64,000 nt of DNA from the NCBI RefSeq assembly GCF_003480915.1, contig NZ_QUKD01000004.1:215230-279229 (forward strand). Direction: 5' to 3'. Below the pieces are notes generated by a model. It had not been told where the DNA came from. It saw nothing but the letters and a program-made list of their open reading frames with translations, and ran no database searches. The position numbers and the translations under genes were made by a program. Shown one piece after another: positions 59,995 through 64,000 of this stretch. This DNA is from Parabacteroides sp. TM07-1AC (GTDB lineage Bacteria; Bacteroidota; Bacteroidia; Bacteroidales; Tannerellaceae). Position 1 is the stretch's first letter, and every line of letters starts with the position of its first letter.

Positions 59995-62307
59995 ATGAAA
60001 AGAACATTCAAACAGATAGTAACAGTAATGCTGGCAGTTTTGTTTTTGTCATGTACAAACGGTGATAAAAAACTGTCGGCTGATTATCATGTCATACCTC
60101 AACCGGTAAAAATAGAAGAAGCCGGAACTTCCTCATTCATTCTTTCCGGAACAACGCGTATCGGATATTTCACTGGTAATGAAAAAGCGAAACAGTTGGC
60201 TTCTTTCCTTTCCGGATATATAAAAGAGGCAACCGGATTTCAACCGGAAATAGTGGAAGGAGCAGTATTTTCTAACGGAATAAATCTGTTGTTAGAGGAT
60301 ATTTCTGAAAACTCTCCGGAAGCTTATTGGTTAGAAGTGAATGATAAAACAGTTTCCATTACAGCTAAAAGTGAAGCCGGACTTTTTTATGGAATACAAA
60401 CCCTGCGTAAATCGTTAGTGTCAGAAGTTGGGAATAAAAAAATAATTCTTCCGGCAGTTCAGATAAAAGATCGTCCCCGGTTTCCATACAGAGGGATGCA
60501 CCTGGATGTAGGACGGCATTTTTTTTCAACAGATTTTATCAAACAATATATTGATATTCTAGCTTTACATAACTTTAATACCTTTCACTGGCATTTGACG
60601 GAAGATCAGGGATGGCGGATTGAGATTAAGAAATATCCCCGCCTGACGGAGATCGGTTCACTGCGTAAAGAGTCGCTACTGAACGATGGTTCCGGTAAGT
60701 TTGACGGAACTCCTTACGGTGGGTTTTATACACAGGATGAAGTTCGTGAAATTGTAAAATATGCAGCAGACCGTTATATAACGGTTATTCCGGAAATTGA
60801 TCTGCCGGGCCATATAACATCAGCACTGGCAGCTTATTCGGAACTAGGGTGTACAGGAGGACCGTACGAGGTCGCTACGACGTATGGTGTTCATAAAGAC
60901 GTTTTATGTATTGGAAATGAACAGTCTCTTCATTTTGTGGAGGATGTTTTATCGGAAATTATTGACCTGTTCCCGTCACATTATATCCATGTTGGTGGTG
61001 ATGAATGTCCCCGAGACCGCTGGAGTGTTTGTCCTAAATGCCAGCAGTTAATTCGTAAGATGGGCTGGAAAGAAACGAAAGAACATAAAGTGGAAGATAA
61101 GCTACAAAGCTATTTCATGACCCGTATCGAAGAGTTTGTGAACAGCAAAGGTCGCCGGATAATCGGTTGGGATGAAATATTGGAAGGTGGTCTTGCCCCG
61201 AATGCAACTGTCATGTCATGGCGTGGCACGGAAAATGGAATTAAAGCGGCACAACAACATCATGATGTGATTATGACACCAGCCGGAATCCTTTATTTTA
61301 GTAGTAAGCAACTGCTGGAACTTGGCGGAAATCGTGGTGTCAAACGAGTCTATGATTTCGACCCTACTCCGGATTCATTGCCGGCAGATGTGCAGAAGCA
61401 TATTATCGGTGTTCAAGGTTGCCTTTGGTCGGAACGTATTGAAAAGCCGGAACGGGCAGAGTATCTGATTCTTCCCCGTATTGCCGCTTTGAGTGAGTTA
61501 GCATGGTCTGCTCCTGAAACACATGATTTTGATGATTTTATGACAAGACTTTATCGTCTGATCAAGTTGTATGATCAGAAAGGTTATGTCTATTCGAAAC
61601 ATGTTTTTCAAATAACGGAATCATTTGATCCGGATACGGTAAAGGGTAATTTAGCAGTTTCACTGTCTACCATAGGGAATCGTCCGGTTTATTATACGAT
61701 GGATGGAAGTATACCGGATACACATTCGTCTCTCTATACAGAACCTGTCCGAATCGATAAAGATGCGGTTTTGCAAGCGCGGGTCATTTTGGATAAGGAT
61801 ACAAGCGAACTGTTTTCTGAAACTATCCGGGTAAATAAAGCTACATTTAAGCCTTGTCGATTAGTAACTCCTCCTCATTCTAACTATACGTTTAGTGGAG
61901 TCTCTACTTTGATTGATGGTCTCACAGGAAATACGAATTATAATACTGGACGCTGGCTCGGTTTTCTTACGGATATGGACTTGATAATTGATCTGAAGGA
62001 AAAGACTCCGGTCAGGATCGTATCGTTTACTGCGAATATATCCAAAGGGGCGGCAGTGATGGGCCCTGTCGGATTTGAAATCCGGCTTTCCGATAATGGT
62101 ACGGATTTTCATACTGTTGCTTCCCAGTCTTATCCGATACTGAACAAAGATGATAAAGATGGTATTTATCCTTATTCACTAAGTTTTCCGGAAACGGAAT
62201 CTCGTTATGTACGTATAGTGGCAAAGGTGACTCCGAAACTTCCTGCATGGCATATGTGGCCGGGAGCTGATGCTTTCTTGTTTGTAGACGAGGTTTGTGT
62301 AGAATAA
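59995..62307 (+). CDS. GH20 beta-N-acetylhexosaminidase lipoprotein
   Basis: A 770-residue lipoprotein (lipobox FLSC, Cys20). GH20b domain (about 28-140; YHVIPQPVKIEEAG ... GLFYGIQTLRKSL) precedes the catalytic barrel: YRGMHLDVGRHFFSTDFIKQYID, FHWHLTEDQGWRIEIKKYP, IPEIDLPGHITSALAAY and the catalytic pair Asp336-Glu337 in HVGGDECPRDRW. A chitobiase-type C-terminal module (YYTMDGSIPDTHSSLYTEP) and an F5/8-type-C-like domain (DGLTGNTNYNTGRWLGF, VGFEIRLSDNGTDFHTVASQ) follow. It removes terminal beta-GlcNAc or GalNAc by substrate-assisted catalysis. Co-transcribed with the GH3 gene. Confidence 0.96.
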   Translation: MKRTFKQIVTVMLAVLFLSCTNGDKKLSADYHVIPQPVKIEEAGTSSFILSGTTRIGYFTGNEKAKQLASFLSGYIKEATGFQPEIVEGAVFSNGINLLLEDISENSPEAYWLEVNDKTVSITAKSEAGLFYGIQTLRKSLVSEVGNKKIILPAVQIKDRPRFPYRGMHLDVGRHFFSTDFIKQYIDILALHNFNTFHWHLTEDQGWRIEIKKYPRLTEIGSLRKESLLNDGSGKFDGTPYGGFYTQDEVREIVKYAADRYITVIPEIDLPGHITSALAAYSELGCTGGPYEVATTYGVHKDVLCIGNEQSLHFVEDVLSEIIDLFPSHYIHVGGDECPRDRWSVCPKCQQLIRKMGWKETKEHKVEDKLQSYFMTRIEEFVNSKGRRIIGWDEILEGGLAPNATVMSWRGTENGIKAAQQHHDVIMTPAGILYFSSKQLLELGGNRGVKRVYDFDPTPDSLPADVQKHIIGVQGCLWSERIEKPERAEYLILPRIAALSELAWSAPETHDFDDFMTRLYRLIKLYDQKGYVYSKHVFQITESFDPDTVKGNLAVSLSTIGNRPVYYTMDGSIPDTHSSLYTEPVRIDKDAVLQARVILDKDTSELFSETIRVNKATFKPCRLVTPPHSNYTFSGVSTLIDGLTGNTNYNTGRWLGFLTDMDLIIDLKEKTPVRIVSFTANISKGAAVMGPVGFEIRLSDNGTDFHTVASQSYPILNKDDKDGIYPYSLSFPETESRYVRIVAKVTPKLPAWHMWPGADAFLFVDEVCVE

Positions 62308-62376
62308 AAAAGGTGTTATTAAAATTTAGTTATTACTTAAAATAAGTTACTTCGTTCTTTATTTTGCCAAATGTTC

Positions 62377-62384
62377 TACTTTTG
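62377..62384 (+). promoter_or_regulatory. -7 element for the small lipoprotein gene
   Basis: TACTTTTG matches TAnnTTTG, 34 bases before the translation start. Confidence 0.55.
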
Positions 62385-62417
62385 TGACGTTGAATAGTTA
62401 ATATAGGAGAGATGAAA

Positions 62418-63248
62418 ATGAAGAAGTATGTTTTTTTATTAGTGGTAATGACTTTAGGTTTATTATCATGTGGGGATGATGATAAACCTGTTATACCGGA
62501 ATTGGACAAGTTAACTAAAGTCGTTTGTGCTAAAGGTACGGATGTGCTCTATTTTGCATATATCAATTATACCGATGACGGTAAGATCGCTTCTATGGAT
62601 TTTGTTAATGGTAAGAATGTTCCTTTCATATATGTAGGAGATAAAATCACGATGGTTAATCCGGATGAAGATATCGAACGTATTGAATATCTTATGAATG
62701 GAAATGTTATTATTAAGAAATCCGTTAATAAAAATAATCCTTTTAACAAGGAAGTATATACGAGCGATGAATATAACTACCTGTATAACGGAGCCAGTCT
62801 GACTAGTGCATCTCTGACAATGAAGTGGCCGAAAGAAGGTGAGAGCGGCTATGAATCGCAGAAGTTTGATAAGGAAGAAGCTTATATATGGGAGAATGGT
62901 AATGTCACTCTGTTTACCCGGGATAAGAAAAGAATAGAATATAAATATAGCAGCACGGCTCTGACTCCGCGTAACTTCCCGTGGCGTGTAATCCCATCTT
63001 TTAATCCGGTGGGATTCGACGCTTTTTCTCCTATAAATCTGCTTTATGGAAATCAGAGCAGAAATTTGCCTGAATCAGCCAATTCCTACAGCCTGTCTGG
63101 AGATGATGATACGACTGCAAGTTATACGTATCATTTTACTACTACCGGCGATTATATTACAGGTTTGACAATTCGGGAACAGATTAGTTCTACCGATAAA
63201 ATAGCAGAGGTGAATACGTATGAATATACGTTTATTTATTCAAAATAA
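62418..63248 (+). CDS. Hypothetical lipoprotein, DUF4595-like
   Basis: A 276-residue lipoprotein (MKKYVFLLVVMTLGLLSCGDDD, lipobox Cys18). The body is a run of short beta hairpins (YFAYINYTDDGKIASMDFVNGKNVPFIYVGDKITMVN, YNYLYNGASLTSASLTM, ASYTYHFTTTGDYITGLTI, YEYTFIYSK) resembling DUF4595/YD-like lipoproteins of Bacteroides, whose role is unknown. Two in-frame ATGs exist, at 62412 and 62418. AGGAG at 62405-62409 is eight bases from the second and only two from the first, so 62418 is preferred. It lies between the GH20 gene and an alginate-lyase-family gene but has its own promoter. Confidence 0.65.
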   Translation: MKKYVFLLVVMTLGLLSCGDDDKPVIPELDKLTKVVCAKGTDVLYFAYINYTDDGKIASMDFVNGKNVPFIYVGDKITMVNPDEDIERIEYLMNGNVIIKKSVNKNNPFNKEVYTSDEYNYLYNGASLTSASLTMKWPKEGESGYESQKFDKEEAYIWENGNVTLFTRDKKRIEYKYSSTALTPRNFPWRVIPSFNPVGFDAFSPINLLYGNQSRNLPESANSYSLSGDDDTTASYTYHFTTTGDYITGLTIREQISSTDKIAEVNTYEYTFIYSK

Positions 63249-63479
63249 GAATACATTATACTATATATAGTAACTTCTTTTCCGAAAAACGAACTTTTTG
63301 CTTGTCGACAATTGTGAGCAGGCCTGCCGATAACTATCCACAAGTCAATAGGATGATTCTTTTCTTTTTAGGATATGACTATCTGTCGGTATTGTATAAA
63401 TATCTCACAAATTTCCTCTTTTGCAATAAATCTACAAGCTTTTGCGATAATATTAAAAACGAGAAAGGGGGACAAACTG

Positions 63480-63487
63480 TATTTTTG
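63480..63487 (+). promoter_or_regulatory. -7 element for the alginate-lyase-family gene
   Basis: TATTTTTG matches TAnnTTTG, 24 bases before the ATG at 63511. The rest of 63249-63479 shows no gene. Confidence 0.5.
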
Positions 63488-63510
63488 AGCAAGAAAAATC
63501 TGTCTATGCC

Positions 63511-64000
63511 ATGAATACGAAGTTTTTATTATTAATTTCAATAACAGCATTTATTTTTTGTTCTTGTTCTGTCAAAACAGAATTAAAGCAACAAGTGTCA
63601 GACTTGCTACGCCCCGAAATTATCCTCCGGGGAGATGATGCATTAGGAGAGGAACCTGTTACAATAACCTCTTTTGTGGCAGAACGGAGTGCCGGGGGAA
63701 TTCATGATTTTTATTCTGAAGGCGATTACTGGTGGCCGAATCCGCTAAGTCCGGATAGTGCCTATATCCGTCGTGACGGCGAAACGAATCCCGATAATTT
63801 TGTGGCCCATCGCCATGCAATGATCCGTTTCAGCACCGTCGTAGGCGATCTTACTTCTGCCTGGATCGTTACTAAAGATACCAAATACATCGAACAAGCC
63901 CTGAAACATGTTCATGCCTGGTTCATTGACCCTGAAACAAGTATGAATCCGGACCTTCAGTATGCCCAGGCTATCAAAGGTATTGTGACAGGGCGGGGAA
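63511..64000 (+). CDS. Alginate-lyase-family (PL5/PL38-like) lipoprotein, N-terminal part
   Basis: The window ends inside this gene; 163 residues are visible. Signal MNTKFLLLISITAFIFCSC ends in a lipobox (Cys17 or Cys19). The sequence then reads FYSEGDYWWPNPLSPDSAYIRRDG, NPDNFVAHRHAMIRFSTVVGDLTSAWIVTKDTKYIEQALKHVHAWFIDPETSMNPDLQYAQAIKG. This is the alginate_lyase (PF05426) (alpha/alpha)-barrel pattern seen in PL5, PL38 and related Bacteroides proteins, which cleave or bind uronic-acid polymers. Activity cannot be judged because the C-terminal part is missing. It is probably part of the same PUL as GH3 and GH20. Confidence 0.8.
   Translation, partial: MNTKFLLLISITAFIFCSCSVKTELKQQVSDLLRPEIILRGDDALGEEPVTITSFVAERSAGGIHDFYSEGDYWWPNPLSPDSAYIRRDGETNPDNFVAHRHAMIRFSTVVGDLTSAWIVTKDTKYIEQALKHVHAWFIDPETSMNPDLQYAQAIKGIVTGRG

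Overview
The window looks like chromosome of a gut Bacteroidales bacterium, most likely a Parabacteroides or close relative. This is an inference from gene content and promoter grammar; no rRNA or other species marker is present. Two SusC/SusD outer-membrane uptake loci, a hybrid two-component system, an Mfa-type (type V) fimbrial operon, GH92/GH3/GH20 glycosidases, DcaP-like porin and TatA/TatC without TatB all fit. Many intergenic regions carry the Bacteroidetes -7 element TAnnTTTG, sometimes with TTTG about 20 bases upstream.

Layout. 1-2.5 kb: end of serA with a DUF1015 gene, then a small convergent DUF4833/cupin operon. 2.6-6.4 kb: a hybrid sensor kinase with a periplasmic sugar-binding domain followed by a PfkB sugar kinase, resembling the fructose sensor/fructokinase pair of Bacteroides. 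6.6-9.3 kb: SPOR lipoprotein and a secreted S9 peptidase. 9.4-22.7 kb: a fimbrial operon (DUF3575, DUF3868/OmpA-like, Mfa1-like pilin, Mfa2-like anchor, accessory subunit, 1948-residue adhesin). It is preceded by a promoter lying inside an 18-bp inverted repeat, which looks like an invertible ON/OFF switch now in ON orientation. 22.8-27.3 kb: MATE pump, two cyclophilins, DcaP-like porin.

27.4-36.4 kb: FecR, SusC and SusD with the ECF sigma factor placed convergently after SusD, then a sugar nucleotidyltransferase and the remains of a GH51 arabinofuranosidase. 36.4-40.9 kb: a lipoprotein with a glycosidase-like helical barrel and two beta-propeller proteins. 41.2-50.0 kb: housekeeping and scattered functions (FabD, TatAC, GH92 mannosidase, isoaspartyl peptidase, esterase, K+/H+ antiporter). 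50.1-64.0 kb: a second, canonical PUL (sigma, FecR, SusC, SusD) divergent from GH3, GH20, a lipoprotein and a truncated alginate-lyase-family gene.

The most unusual structures are non-coding: two intergenic arrays of about 22-bp phased repeats. One (24221-24362) has six exact 22-bp units that are each a dyad. The other (13789-14124, followed by a long hairpin at 14236-14319) separates the major pilin gene from the rest of its operon. Neither is explained by any gene, CRISPR or mobile element visible here. I saw no tRNA, rRNA, insertion sequence or CRISPR array.
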